DNA of 64,000 nucleotides from Chamaecyparis obtusa (Eukaryota; Streptophyta; Pinopsida; Cupressales; Cupressaceae). The notes below the pieces were generated by a model. It searched no databases, was not told the DNA's origin, and saw only the letters and a program-made list of their open reading frames with translations. Within the stretch, counting starts at the first letter, position 1. Every line of letters begins with the position of its first letter. The stretch spans positions 310,001 to 374,000 of the forward strand of contig BSBK01007022.1 of the NCBI GenBank assembly GCA_027943335.1. The letters run 5' to 3'. A program made the position numbers and the translations under genes. This document shows, one piece after another, positions 47,979-60,829 of this stretch.

Positions 47979-49669
47979 TTTTTACAAAATAAAATAAACA
48001 TAATATTATTAATTTTAAGGATTGAAACCCTAAATAAAATCAAGTTTTTTGTTTAAGGATAAGGATAAGAATGAATATAAAATAAAAATACAATGTTACA
48101 ATAATGTAATAATGTTGATGATTGATAATATAGTAATGAGGATGATGGTGTCATTTTAATGGATTTTTTTTATAAAAATACAATAATAACAAATTGGTAC
48201 TAAAAACTTTTTTAATTTTGTAAAGAGTTCATTGAAAATATAAAAATATAAATTTTTAAATATAATAACAAAAATATATTAAAACATAATAATATAATTT
48301 CCTAGATGGAAAACAATGATGGGGAGTATCTCCATGTTCAATCTTTGGGTTATGCATAGTTATATTACTTCCTTGTGTTTGTTGCAACAAACGATTCTTT
48401 GCAAGGATGACAAGTATGATGGCAACTAAAAGGATTTATTCAAGTTCCTTATGGTATAGTCAGATAGGTTGTGACATCGAATCCCCCCATAATGCTTAAT
48501 TCTTGGATGGTTATGATTCTTACCACCTTGTGCCCCTATGGGGTTCTCCAAAACTTTCTTTTTTTTATTTGGTCTTTTAATTAGTGTTACCAAACTATGT
48601 GGATACTACTATTATTATTATGTGTAATGTGTTGATTAGCTGGTTATGTATAGGTTGTTTAATCACTTTGTCTATGATTGTTTACTAGTAGTTCTTTTCT
48701 AGGTAGTTTTTGATATTTTTCTATTGTTAGTGTGCTATTGGTTTTTATGCCCTCAACCTATGGTTTTGTAAGGGTTAAAAGCCTTATTTTATTGTTGATT
48801 AAAATAAAAAATATAACTATATAATCATATTTGAATATTAATTACAATATTTTAATATTATAAGGTTTAATATTAGCTACAATATATTAATATAATAATA
48901 AAATTTAAGTAGAATAATGAATAATATATAAAAATAAAAAATATATCTACACTTTTTTAAATATAGAAATATTTGATATAATAAAATAATCATATAATAA
49001 TAGATTAAAAATAATAATAATAATAATATGATGATGATGATGATGTTTAATAGATTTTCTTGTTTTAAACAAAATTAATATAAATATAATAATATAATAA
49101 AACTTTTTTACTTTTGAAAAGATTTTAATAGAAATATAATATATCATAATAATTTAATATGAAAGGTTTTTATTATATTATAAAAACTAAACTATATAAA
49201 ATTAGAGTAAAATCTTAATTAAAAAATCATTAACTTATCAATCTATTAAGAAAAGGTTATTTAATAAAATATTAAATTCTCTTTAAATTTATTGATTTTA
49301 AAACCATTATCATTAATAACATATGAAAATATAATAAATACAAAAATTTTCAATTTTTATTATTATTATTATTATTATTATTCAAAGATATTACTCTTCA
49401 AATACATCATCATTTAGAGGGCTCCATTTTATTATCGACTTGTACTGGACTACATAGGCAGAGAATATCCTTTTGCTATATACTTCAATGATTTTGTAGT
49501 AACTTTTGTGAAATATTAATAAAGAATTTATTCTTAATAAATTAAGAAACATGAAAAAAATTGTAAAATATTAATAAAAATATATGATGCATTATAAATT
49601 AAGAAACATGATAAAAAAATTTAAAATATTGAAAAATGTATATATGATGGATAAGAAAAAAGAAATATT
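47979..49669. other. Long AT-rich low-complexity DNA
   Basis: ATA/AAT runs, (AAT)n followed by (GAT)n at about 49,007-49,044, and (TTA)n at about 49,357-49,382. A His-rich frame here is a translation of the GAT run. No gene supported. Confidence 0.6.
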
Positions 49670-51065
49670 TTGCATTCCATATATTCCAAAGGCACCTATA
49701 TATTTCGGTTTATAGATTGATAAACTTGAAGAGTGGTTAAAAATGCAAAAGGGTGAGGGTATTCAGCTAGGTGAATTTGTTATTAAGATGCTCCTCTATG
49801 CGGACAATCTCATTTTGATTGCCAAATCTGCTTGTGGTTTGCAAGAACATTTATCTTCTCTTGAGAGCTTTTGCAGAGTGGTGGGGATGCAGGTCAATAT
49901 CAACAAGACTAAGGTTATGGTTTTCTCTAATGATAAAAAAAAACATCAAAATGAGTTTTACTTCAGTGGAAGTGTTCTTGAAGAAGTTGCAAGGTATAAA
50001 TACCTTGGCATTGATTTCAACAAAAAGCTAAGTTGGTCTGGCTACAGGAATAAAAGGACATTAGGTGGGTGGAAGGCTTTTTATGCTCTTCAGAACAAGT
50101 GCCATGAAGTGGAGCTTTGGGATTAGAAAACTATTCAAACCTTGTTTGGTCTTCTTGTGTTGCTGGTTGATCTTTATGGGTGTGAATTATGGGCCAGCAA
50201 AAATTCAATAGCACAATGGAAATAAATTGAGGGAATCCAAAAGCGTTTGATCACAAGAAAATTTAAAATCAAAAGCATCGTCCCATATGATAACATGCTA
50301 AGTGAAATGGGGGCTGCACCTATCAAGGCACTTGCTATGGTTCGCCTTATAAGCTACCTAAAAAGAATCAAAAAAATGGAAGAAGATAGATGGCCTAAAG
50401 TTGTCTTTAATGATACATTGTGTAAATGAAAAAGGACATGGATGCAACAAAAAATCAAGTGGATGAGTAAATGGAATATTCAATTCAATATGTGCCCCAC
50501 AAACAACAAAGAAATAAAGGTCTTTGTTATGGAGAAATTCTACAAGAGAAATTGGGGTAATGAGATCGGTAGGAAGAAAATATATTATATAAATGAGTTC
50601 AAACCTTCATGTGATCAACTCCAAAAAGCGTACATAGAAGCCAACATTTCTTGGAGAGCTAAAATTCTTATTGCTTAGCTGAGAACCAACTCTCACCAAC
50701 TTCACTCTGAGACTGTGCGTTGGAAGAGGCCAAAGGAGGCTTGGGAAGAGAGAATTTGCAGGTTTTGCAAATATGGAAAAGTGGAAATTGAACAACACTT
50801 TATTTTAGAATGTGAGGCCTACAAGGACCTGTAGAGATAAATTTGTGGATACTATATGTGATAGCTCTTGGCATAACCTATTCAGTGAAGAGTACATTGA
50901 GCAGCTAGGTGGATTCATCATCAACTTGCACAAGAAATGCACGGAGTTACTTAAGTCTTCTTAAGTTGTCTTGCTGTCCCATAGGCTATTTTTAGCCTCG
51001 TGGATGTTAAAATTTTATCTATCCATCCATATTATTTGTCTTTGTTTTTTTTTGTTTTTTTTAAA
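49670..51065 (+). mobile_element. 5'-truncated non-LTR retrotransposon (LINE)
   Basis: Begins inside the reverse transcriptase and continues to a C-terminal zinc-like domain and a 3' non-coding end. It ends in a T-rich TTTG-type tail (about 51,035-51,062). No target duplication was identified. The 5' truncation is typical of LINE insertion. Confidence 0.75.
49690..50960 (+). pseudogene. LINE reverse transcriptase C-terminal half
   Basis: IDKLEEWLK is followed by LLYADNLILIAKSA, where the catalytic Y-A-D-D box reads Y-A-D-N. Then come GMQVNINKTKVMVFS and YKYLGIDF (thumb region), and GCELWAS after a stop. Further frames (50,247-50,429 and 50,442-50,678) lead to CRFCKYGKVEIEQHFILEC, a C-x2-C...H-x4-C element common at LINE C-termini. 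Stops are at about 50,126, 50,224, 50,429 and 50,678. The D to N change alone should abolish polymerase activity. The clade is not assigned with certainty. Confidence 0.85.
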
Positions 51066-51109
51066 GTAAGCTATGCCTAGGGGGTAGTACCCTTTATGCT
51101 GCTTAAGAA

Positions 51110-51712
51110 AAGAAATTACATACTATGTGTAGGAATATTTCCTTTTACAGAACATAATAGAAAAACACGTAGGCTATGCAACCTATATCAGTTATACAAA
51201 TACCCTATGCCATTGTCGATAGCTATCAGCCTTGCTACAAGTTCCACCAAAAATAAAGAGTCATTGGTTCTACAAAAATCCTCAAATTTCATCATGTCAT
51301 AGTCCTTCACGACGCATGATTTAAATAAGGCCTAGGCCTTCTTCATCAGAGACTTCTTACCCTCGACTTTTAAGAAGAAATAGTTCATCAGTCCACCAAT
51401 GGACACACTGACATTTAACAAATCCAATGCATGGGAGACTTCAAAATACATCTCCTCCTTGAGCATTCTATAAACCATGCCATTAGTGTGAACCGCATGC
51501 CCCAACACTTGAATGATAGGCAGAAATAGGTCATATATAAGCTTTCCATCATGCACATGACCACTTGACTAGTAGTCTCCACCCAGCAGAACCACCATCA
51601 TCACCTGTTCTTGCTCATTCACCTTGGTGAAGATGCAGTTGATTTGCATCTCTGGCGACTCCTCCAGCGGCTCAGCCTGACTATATCTATAGACGATGCC
51701 CAAGAAATCCAT
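51110..51712 (-). pseudogene. Unrecognised broken reading frame of about 200 codons
   Basis: From ATG at 51,712 (MDFLGIVYRYSQAEPLEESP) one frame runs to about 51,110 with only three stops (near 51,575, 51,332 and 51,181). Between them the sequence is protein-like (QINCIFTKVNEQEQVMMVV, MVYRMLKEEMYFEVSHALDL, FEDFCRTNDSLFLVELVARL). I do not recognise the family. It lies directly after the 3' end of the L1 LINE on the same strand, so it could be a host-gene fragment or part of another element. Confidence 0.4.
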
Positions 51713-51899
51713 CTTGCATTAAAATAAAATTCATATCCCAATTTATAATATGCTTGAGAGATGTTAGGACTGGTCTCCATTATCAATGAAATCTTAGACT
51801 GACATACGAAGGACTATGGTGAGAAGATTGCTGTCAAATTCTTGTACTCCTTCTGTCTTCTGCCACACTGCCAAAAAACCCCTGCACTATCCTATGCCA

Positions 51900-52390
51900 G
51901 CTCTCATAATAGTAGCTTGATCTACTGATATGATAATCTGAAACTCCCTAGGGATTCAATCCTACTGGCCGAACATCCTATCTGACTTTGAATCGATCCC
52001 CATGTTATCCAAGACATCCACTGCTTTGTTACCTTCCCTAAAAACATGTTGTAGTCAAAAATCTACCAATGAGTTCAAGGCCTCCTTTATCTTGGGAAGC
52101 CAAGTGGTTAACTTCCAATTGTTAAAGCTAGCTTTGGTTACCCCATTTAGGATGACTTGTGAATCCCCTTCAATAATCAACTTGGCTAAAGCTTGGTTTT
52201 TGCATCACTAAAGCCCTGTTTCCAAGGCTGAGATCTCCACCACGTTATTGGATCCAATCCCCATGTATCTTCCTATGCCTTGTGACATTATAACTTTCTC
52301 ATCCCTGATGATTTCTCTAGCTCCACTTTCCCCAGGATTCCCTCTACTCATGCCATCAAAATTTAATTTGTACCATCCTAATGGTGGAGC
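51900..52390 (-). pseudogene. L1 LINE C-terminal RNase H
   Basis: Minus-strand reading gives WYKLNFDGMSRGNPGESGA, then IIEGDSQVILNGVT, then LQHVFREGNKAVDVLDN, the D, E/D and H-containing blocks of RNase H fused to plant LINEs. Several stops interrupt it. It would remove element RNA during replication. Confidence 0.8.
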
Positions 52391-55300
52391 CTACCAAATC
52401 GTGTCCCTCCTTATTCCTTTATGCTTTTTAATCTTGGGATCTCCATACTGTTTTAGATTCCACCTGCTCTCCATGTCTGAGTCCCATCTTGATTGGAATC
52501 TAAATAGAAGGCCTGACGTCCTTGAAGAAATCACCTCCTTAATGGCTTCTTCTATCATTGAAATAATCTGATGCACCTCCCTAAATTCTTCACATAAAAT
52601 TTGCCTATTCTACTCTTTCCATATGTGCCATACCAACAATGACGGACAGATAATCCACAACAAACCCCATTTAGATTTAGATCTGTCAGTCAACCATGCT
52701 GAGAGAAAGTCCAAGAATGAATGATTTCTTACTAATGATATTTTCAACTTATCAAAAAGCCATTCCCAACACATGTTAGTAAAAGGACACCATAGTAATA
52801 GATGATCAACCGATTCATCTGATTGTTTACATAGGATACACCAGTCTGGATTTACAATGCCAATGATCTTCAACCTATTACCTGTGAGGATCCTCCCATG
52901 AAGGGCTACCCAAAAAAAGGCTCCTGCCTTGGGTAGGGGCCCTTTATCCCAATAGAGTTTTGAGGGCCATTGAGAATTTGTTTGTCTCTTCCTTTATAGT
53001 TCAAAACCTAGATTCACCTTGTAACTTCCTAACTTAGAGGCGAACCAAATAATCAAATCTTCTGCCGAGGAAAGAAGAACTATTATATTTGATAATATCT
53101 CCTTTAAAGCAGCATGATTCTCCGATGAGACTAAATCAAAAATTTTCCATTTTATCTGTGATGAACAACTGGTCTCATTATCCATGTAATCCGAAACCCA
53201 CATACCCACCATAGCTCCCATATGATGGACCCAATCTTTATCTAAAAAGAGAGATTCTATTGGTGACTCTCCACACCAAGAATCCCTCCAAAATTTTTCT
53301 TTGCGCCCATCACCAATCATCCAAGTGATGTGCTCTATAATAAGCTTCCTACTTGCCCAAATATGTTGCCAAAAGTGAGAACCGCTGGTAGAGTTTGCAA
53401 TTGTTAAGATTCTATCTAGTTCCCATGTGTCTAAATATTTAGTCACCATAATCTGACACCACAGCTTTGTCAGAAATTTATAGATTTTCCAAGCCAATTT
53501 GGCACCCAAGGCCTTATTCTGTAAACTTATTTGATGCAGACCAGCACCCTTGTCTTCTTTTGCTAAGCATGTTGTGTCCCAGCTGATGAGAGGAATCTTT
53601 TTCTCATCTTTCGACCCTTCCTAAAGAAATTTCTTGAATATGCTATCCAGGCCATTCAATGCTCTGTTCGACAGCTTGTATACTGATAAATAGTAGATTG
53701 GAATAGCAGATAAAATAGATTTTACCATAAGGATTCTCCCTGCTTGTGAAAGGCATTTATTTTTCCATAGGGTAGCCTTACTTCTACATTTATTAATGAT
53801 CACCTCCCATAGACTTTGATCTATATGACCCGCATAGAGAGGAATCCCTAAATATGTGATAGGGAATGAGCCTTTCTCGAATCCTAGAATATTTGATATG
53901 AGCGCTCTATTTCTGCAAGAGGTGTTCAAGAAGTAGACCCTCGATTTGAATTTGTTCATACTTTGACATGACTCGCTTTCATATATATCCAGCACTTCCT
54001 TGATGGTTTCTGCCTCCTGGATGGTGGCCTCCCCAAATAGAATAACATCATCTACGAACTAAGAGTGTGTAAAGGGGTCCAATCTACTATGAATAGTGAT
54101 CCCCTTCCAATTGCCAAGAGAGGATTATTTCTTGATGAATTTACCCAAAACTTCTTCCATCATTACAAATAAGAATGGAGACAGGGGATCACCTTGTCTT
54201 ATCCCATTAGTAGCTTGAAAGAAACCGCATACAACTCCATTTACAAATAAAGAGAAGTGAATAGAGGACACACAAAAGGAAATGCATTTAATTCAATTCT
54301 GATCGAATCCAAGTCTAGCAAGAACCACCCAAAGAAATGGCCATCTAACTCTATCATAAGCTTTACTTACATCAAGTTTGACAATCATACCTTTTTATTT
54401 TGTAGAATGAAGGCTATGAATCAACTCACCTGCTAGAAGAATGTTGTCCACAATCTCATGGCCTAGCACAAATCCATGTTGTTCAATCGAGATTACCCTG
54501 TCCAAAATAGGCTTGAGTCTATTCACCATTGCTTTAGATAAAATTTTGTAAATGGAATTACAGAGAGAAATGGGATGAAAATCATCCATAGATGAGCAGT
54601 CCTGCTTTTTAGGAATTAAGGAAATAACCATGTTGTTCATTTCCTTAACAAACTACCCCTTCTTCCTAAAAGATTCCACCACATTGAGAATGTCCAATCC
54701 CATAAATGCCCAGCATTTTTGAAAGAATTCTGAGGGACAACCATCGGGGCTCATAGCTTTGAAAGGGGGATTATCAAAAGTGGCCTTCCTAATTTCTTGG
54801 AAAGAGAATGGTTGCATAAGCATGAGATTATCTTCCTCTAAAATGAATCTGTCTAATGCTTCTAAAGTCAATGATGAAGAATAGAGTTCCAGAGCAATAT
54901 CTGTACCTAGAAGGCCTTGAAAATGACTAACCGCTATTTGTTCAATCTCCGATGAAGAGTCATAACATCTCCCCTATGCATCATGAATATGATTGATACT
55001 ATTATACACTCTTCTGGATTTAACTGAAGCATGAAAAAATTTAGTGTTCGAGTCACCATCTTGAATCCAAAGTTCCATTGATCTATCTTTCCAGTAGATT
55101 TCTTCCCTAAGTAAAAGTTCTACCAATTCATTCTTGAGAGATTTTTCCTTTTCAAAATCTACATTAGACATGCCTACATTAATTACAATACAGTTCAAAT
55201 CCTCCAATGCTAATTCAACCCTCATCTTTTCTCAGAAAATGTTTTTGAATGAGTTGATATTCCACTCTTTAATTTTGGCTTTGATCAGTTTGAGTCTCCT

Positions 55301-56139
55301 AATGAACGTGAAGCTCAGAGTACCCTTGAATATGTTGCTTTCCTTCCACTAGCCTTCTAATTTTGGCAAAAAATCCTTATCTCTCCACCACATGTTCTAA
55401 AATTTGAAGCTACCTTTGAAGCTCTTTAATCAATCTTGAAACACAACTGCACCAAGAAATGATCTGATAATGAAAAGGGAAGAATACTAGAGTCCAAATG
55501 TGTATCCGTATGAAGCCAGGAAGGAGACACCAAAAATCTATCTAGTCTGTCTGAAATTCTGGCAAAATTGGATCTCGTATTAGTCCAATTGAATCTGCCA
55601 TTCGAAGGAACCACATCAAAGAGTTGATGACGGGAGACAAACTCCTTAAAGTCTTCCATCACTTGGTTCAGCATTCTAAGACCTCCAAATTTATCATCTA
55701 CATCCAGTAAAGCATTAAAATCTCCTACTATCACCAATATATCATCCAACAGACTATTAATTTTACTCGACACATCTACCCAAAGTTGATGTTTGGCCTT
55801 CAATTTGATCGGGCCATAGATATTGAAAAGATAGAACTGAAAGCTGTCAACTAAACTAATGACTCTACCAAAAATCCAATTATCTTGTCTATCTAGATCT
55901 TGCATCTTGACCTTACAGGGGTTCCACATAATACCCAGACCACCAGTTGAACCTCTGGCCAGTTGAAAAAAACCTTCAAAATAATTGCAAGAACAAAGAA
56001 AACTCAGAGCTTTATCAAGATTCAATTTTGTCTCTTGAAGAAGAAAAATGTCTCCTGCTATTTTGAAAAATGCTCATTTTATTAAGCATTTTTTGCTAGG
56101 GGCAGAAAGTCCCCTGACATTCCATGTAACAATCCTCAT
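52390..56139 (-). pseudogene. L1 LINE ORF2: endonuclease and reverse transcriptase
   Basis: ATG at 56,139 gives MRIVTWNVRGLSAPSKK, the start of the apurinic-type endonuclease, with QETKL, VGDFNALL and LSDHF (to 55,426). The reverse transcriptase has ISLIPKKQDCSSMDDFHPISL (54,640-54,570), IRQGDPLSPFLF (about 54,205-54,170) and FVDDVILFG (about 54,060-54,035). A zinc finger of the zf-RVT type (CILCKQSDESVDHLLLWC) lies at 52,840-52,785. Multiple stops break the frame. The ORF2 start codon overlaps the ORF1 stop in ATGA, which would suit reinitiation. Confidence 0.92.
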
Positions 56140-57075
56140 AGCTTACCAAGGGAGACCCCTCCCTTGGCCTTCTTCATGAAGTCTACTACGCTAATGATCC
56201 CTTCCTCCTTAGTCTTGTCTTCCCACAATTGTCTGTTGGAACGCCTTCCCCTACCCCCTTTGGCTTTGCCCAGAAGCACATTGGCAGATTGGCTAGTGAC
56301 TCTTGGCTCAACTATGTCCAAAGCATCTCCTAATAGAAAGTCCTCCAATGAGACTCTGTCATATTCCATATCTGAATCTGATTGTGCCTATCCCCACTTG
56401 GGAAAATTCTCCGAAGAAAATAACTTCTTGATTTTTAGGAGTAGAGAACTCTCCTTCTAACGACACCAAAGGGATCTACTTAGCAAGCTTACTATCAGGT
56501 GTAGCGGTTGCCATAATCATTTTCTGGGTATTTTCTTTTGGAACCCATTTTTTGGCAGGATGGACAAAAACCTTGCAATTCATCGTTGAGTGAGATTTGA
56601 AGCCACATTGTGCGCAAACCAGGGTAGAGGTTTCAACCTCTATTTGTTGCCGCCAAGCAAAATTTCCTCTTTTTAAAATGATGTAATTAGGAATTGTTTG
56701 AACCTCCACTATCCTCAATCTGGCATAAAGATATGAATCATTCTCCATAATCGATTCATCCACTTCTAGAAGAGTGCCCAATGATATACCAATGCATTTT
56801 AAACTAGCGTCTCCCCAGTACTCTAACGGTAAATTATACATTTTGATCCAAATAGGGGATTGATATACTGCTAATGGAGAAGGATCAAAATTCTATTGCC
56901 AAGGTTGGAGATACAAATGAAGTGCTCCCTTAGACCAATTCTATTTATTCAGAATCATGTCCCGTTCCTCTTCTTTTGCAAAGATGACAATGAAGAAACC
57001 TTTGGGAATAAACTTAATAACAATTTCAGTACTCTAATTATCCAATAGCCAGTCTCTAACACCAATAAATTTGGC
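56136..57075 (-). pseudogene. L1 LINE ORF1, 5'-truncated
   Basis: GFFIVIFAKEEERDMIL, LHLYLQPWQ and MYNLPLEYWGDASLKCIG are the DUF4283 pattern of plant LINE ORF1 proteins. A CCHC knuckle CAQCGFKSHSTMNC follows (56,625-56,580). The C-terminal part has a Gly/Arg-rich GKAKGGRGRRSNRQ and ends with TGA at 56,136-56,138. The N-terminus is missing. Stops occur near 57,045, 56,940, 56,890 and 56,476. ORF1 proteins bind element RNA. Confidence 0.85.
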
Positions 57076-57079
57076 ATCG

Positions 57080-57900
57080 ATTTGTGATGGCTATGTGTCG
57101 CAATTGAGACAGCCATGTGTTGCAATTGTGACAGTAATAGACGTCACTATTTTTTAGTCACAAAATATGACGTCTTTCCTTTTCCATCGCAATTACGACT
57201 TCAATCCGTCGCTATGCAGCCCCTTCATTGTGACATCAACCCCATTGCAATTCCTTATATTAGCGTCACAATGGCGATGAATACCATAGTACTTACAATG
57301 CGCTTGTCCGATATTGCGATGGCATTTGGGGTGTCGCCAATACAAGAAATCTATCATAATTCTATGTGTAACCGTCGCAAGTGTGACGTACACCCACCAA
57401 AATTGTGACGGCTAGAGGCTTGTCGCATGGTCGCATGCACTTGGGTAGCCACATGCGATCATGCAACAAGCATGAAATCTATCATAATTCTATGTGTAAC
57501 CATCGCAAGTGCGATTACACCTAGGCAACTGCGACAGCTAGAGGCTTGTCGCATGGTCGCATGCGCTTGGGAAACCGCATGCGATCATGCGACAAGCATG
57601 AAATCCATTGTAATTCTATGTGTAACCATCGCAAGTGCAATGTACACCCACTAAAACTACAACGGCATTTGGGTGTCACCAATATAGCAAATCCATCATA
57701 ATTCTATGCGTATACGTCGCAATGGCAATGAACACCCAAGCAACTGCGATGGCTAGAAGCTTGTCACATGGTTGCATGCACTTGGGAAGCCGCATGCGAT
57801 CATACGACAAGCATGAAATCCATCGTAATTCTATGTGTAACTGTTGCAAGTGCGATGTACACCCACTGAAACTGCAACAACATTTGGGCATCACAACTCC
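57080..57900. repeat. CpG-rich tandem array with internal hairpins
   Basis: The block AAATCYATCATAATTCTATG recurs at 57,348, 57,471, 57,600, 57,687 and 57,816 (spacings 123, 129, 87 and 129). The block GGCTAGAGGCTTGTCGCATGG recurs near 57,412, 57,536 and 57,749. Within each long unit, CTTGTCGCATGGTCGCATGCG pairs with CGCATGCGATCATGCGACAAG (57,545-57,565 and 57,576-57,596; 20 of 21). The left part (57,080-57,330) has many GCGAC/GTCGC motifs but a less regular structure. It may be a subterminal region of a DNA transposon or a satellite fragment. Confidence 0.8.
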
Positions 57901-59539
57901 TTCCAAAGTCAGACCCAAAAGTAACATGTGAAAATGTATTAAAAGCAAGTTACCAGTTGGGCCAAAACACTCTCCAAAGCATGTAGCACAATTTGAAGCA
58001 CAACTCACCATGGCAAGATCATCTCAAGTCTCTTAGCATTTCCTTTGACTTATATCTAGACCCAAACTACTCAAATTAAGTCCCCACAAATAGTTGAGTT
58101 GACCAAAAGCCAACACAGACAGTAGAATAGTGCATGTGACAAAAAATCTACACCTACAGAGCAAACCATCAAAAGATATCTGAACTGAAACATTGCACGA
58201 ACCATTTGACCAAGTCCACCAAACTGCATAACCTGAAAACCCATTATGGAGCAATGCAAGCCATTCTCCAAGCTTGTCCAAACCATCCTGATAGCCAACA
58301 TTATGATCATCCAAACAACACATCAAATCTTTGTCAAATAATCAATTGGGGATCTACACACATGATAGTGCAATATTCACAGTAGTCAATCATTATATCC
58401 AGAGCCACAAGTAGTCATCTCCTCAAAGCATTCTTCAATAAGATCTTCAAATACTCTTTCTTGCATATTATTGTCTATCATACTTCTGTCTTCCAGATAA
58501 GTTACAAACTCCCTCAATCATTATTCAAATCTTCTTCATCAATCGATGTCATAGCCTTAGTTACTTCCTTAGTCATTATTCAAATCTTCTTCATCAAGCA
58601 ATGCCACAACTTTGGAAACTTCTTCAAATATTCTTCCTTAATCAATGTCACAGACTCAATATAGTCTTAGCAACCTTCCATCCTTCCCAAACTGACATTA
58701 ATGCAACTCCAGAGGTTCACATCAATGACAACACAAATCACAATGCTAACACCATTTGCTGAAACTTGATACATATCTTTGAGGAAATCATCAGTCTTAC
58801 CATCCACAAGAATGACTAGTTGTCACCTATCTCTAACCTATTTGATGATGAGGTATCACTACCATATGATTTTATTGTCTAACCTTTTTGTGCTTAGAAA
58901 CTGTCTAAACATTTTGTGTCCATAGAAATTGACATGATTTATCATGACAAACATGATCCACTCATATCACAGCTTACAAAATGATGTAGTGTTCTAAATT
59001 ATAACTGTGAAGTGTATGTTCATAGTAAAAACCACATTTTTAAGAGTGAACTCCTTTAGCCACAATCAAATCAATCGATATTCCATTTCAATATTTAGAA
59101 GATTTATGGTCTGACAATCATTAGACAAAAGAATTAATGTAAATTATCATTAATATAAGAATCATAAATCAAAAGATTTTCCTTGTGATAATTGTAATTA
59201 TTATTGGTATGTTTACTTAAAATTTCTAGCAATGGTAATCACACATCAATGACAAATCAAGCAGCAAAATTTTCACATATATACAAGGAGCATGCTTGGT
59301 CAAAGATATCAATTTTTATTTTCTGTATGGCAATATGGTTGAGGAATTTTGTACACAATTTCAACTCTTATGCCTGAGGAAGACTGTAGGTTTTAAGAGA
59401 AAATGCTTTATTTTATGTGCAGATTCTTATAAACTCCGTGTTATTCATATAAGACTATTATTTAATGCTAAATTTTTCATGACCTACAATTTTATATCAA
59501 ACTTCTTCAATATTTGACATGCCCCGGTTGTCATTATAG
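57901..59539. other. Non-coding stretch before the reductase exons
   Basis: Has two copies of TCATTATTCAAATCTTCTTC at 58,518 and 58,573 (55-bp spacing). The minus-strand frame 58,326-58,033 is Cys/Trp-rich and unrecognised. I looked for upstream reductase exons here and saw none. Confidence 0.4.
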
Positions 59540-60310
<771 letters not shown>

Positions 60311-60829
60311 AAGACTTGTAAATCTCATGTGCACATGATGTCATGGATTGTTGGAATCAGACCATCGAATAGTAGAATTACTAGATGACACGTGTGCATA
60401 CACTTTCTTCAAATATCCCATGTCACATTTTGAAGATGGTGGATATGCCATAATTTATTGACTTTAGGGAATCACGCCCTTCAGAGATTTTGAGACATAA
60501 ACAATAATATTATATGTTTTGTAAACATGTTTGCACCTAATTCATCATGCTCTTTTCAGCTGCATAAAGCTTTCTGAATCATGTCACCACCCAATTAATT
60601 GATTTTTTTCCCTTGCAATTTCAAAATAAAGATGAGAAAATATCAGTTCATGAAACATTTATTTATATATTTTTACTTACTGGTTATATTTCTTAGTGAT
60701 TACTGACTAATTTATAAGTATTTTCTTAGTACAACTAGGTGATTAAGCTTCTCAGTTGTTTAACATTCTATATTATGATGACCATATTCATGAAACCCTC
60801 TACATGTGAATCCAAAAGCCTTTCATGGT
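60311..60829. other. 3' flank of the reductase gene
   Basis: AT-rich, no gene supported. It probably holds the 3' untranslated region. Several AATAA-type words are present, but none can be picked as the polyadenylation signal. Confidence 0.35.

Larger units (their letters stand above)
51780..57075 (-). mobile_element. L1-type LINE with RNase H domain, 5'-truncated
   Basis: Minus-strand order: ORF1 (DUF4283-like domain and CCHC), ORF2 with endonuclease, reverse transcriptase, zf-RVT and RNase H. About 5.3 kb. The 5' end stops within ORF1 at a CpG-rich repeat array (57,080-57,900). The 3' end is near 51,780-51,720, where no clear poly(A) remains. An archaeal-type RNase H at the C-terminus is known from a group of plant L1 elements. 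Confidence 0.88.

Noticed and set aside
48947..49147. His-rich minus-strand frame
   Set aside because: Translation of a (GAT)n repeat.
57330..57900. CRISPR-like array
   Set aside because: Repeats are long, irregularly spaced and diverged, with hairpins, in plant nuclear DNA. Spacers are not unique sequences between identical short repeats.
58033..58326. 97-residue Trp/Cys-rich minus-strand frame
   Set aside because: No recognisable motif, no neighbour, and no splice-site support.
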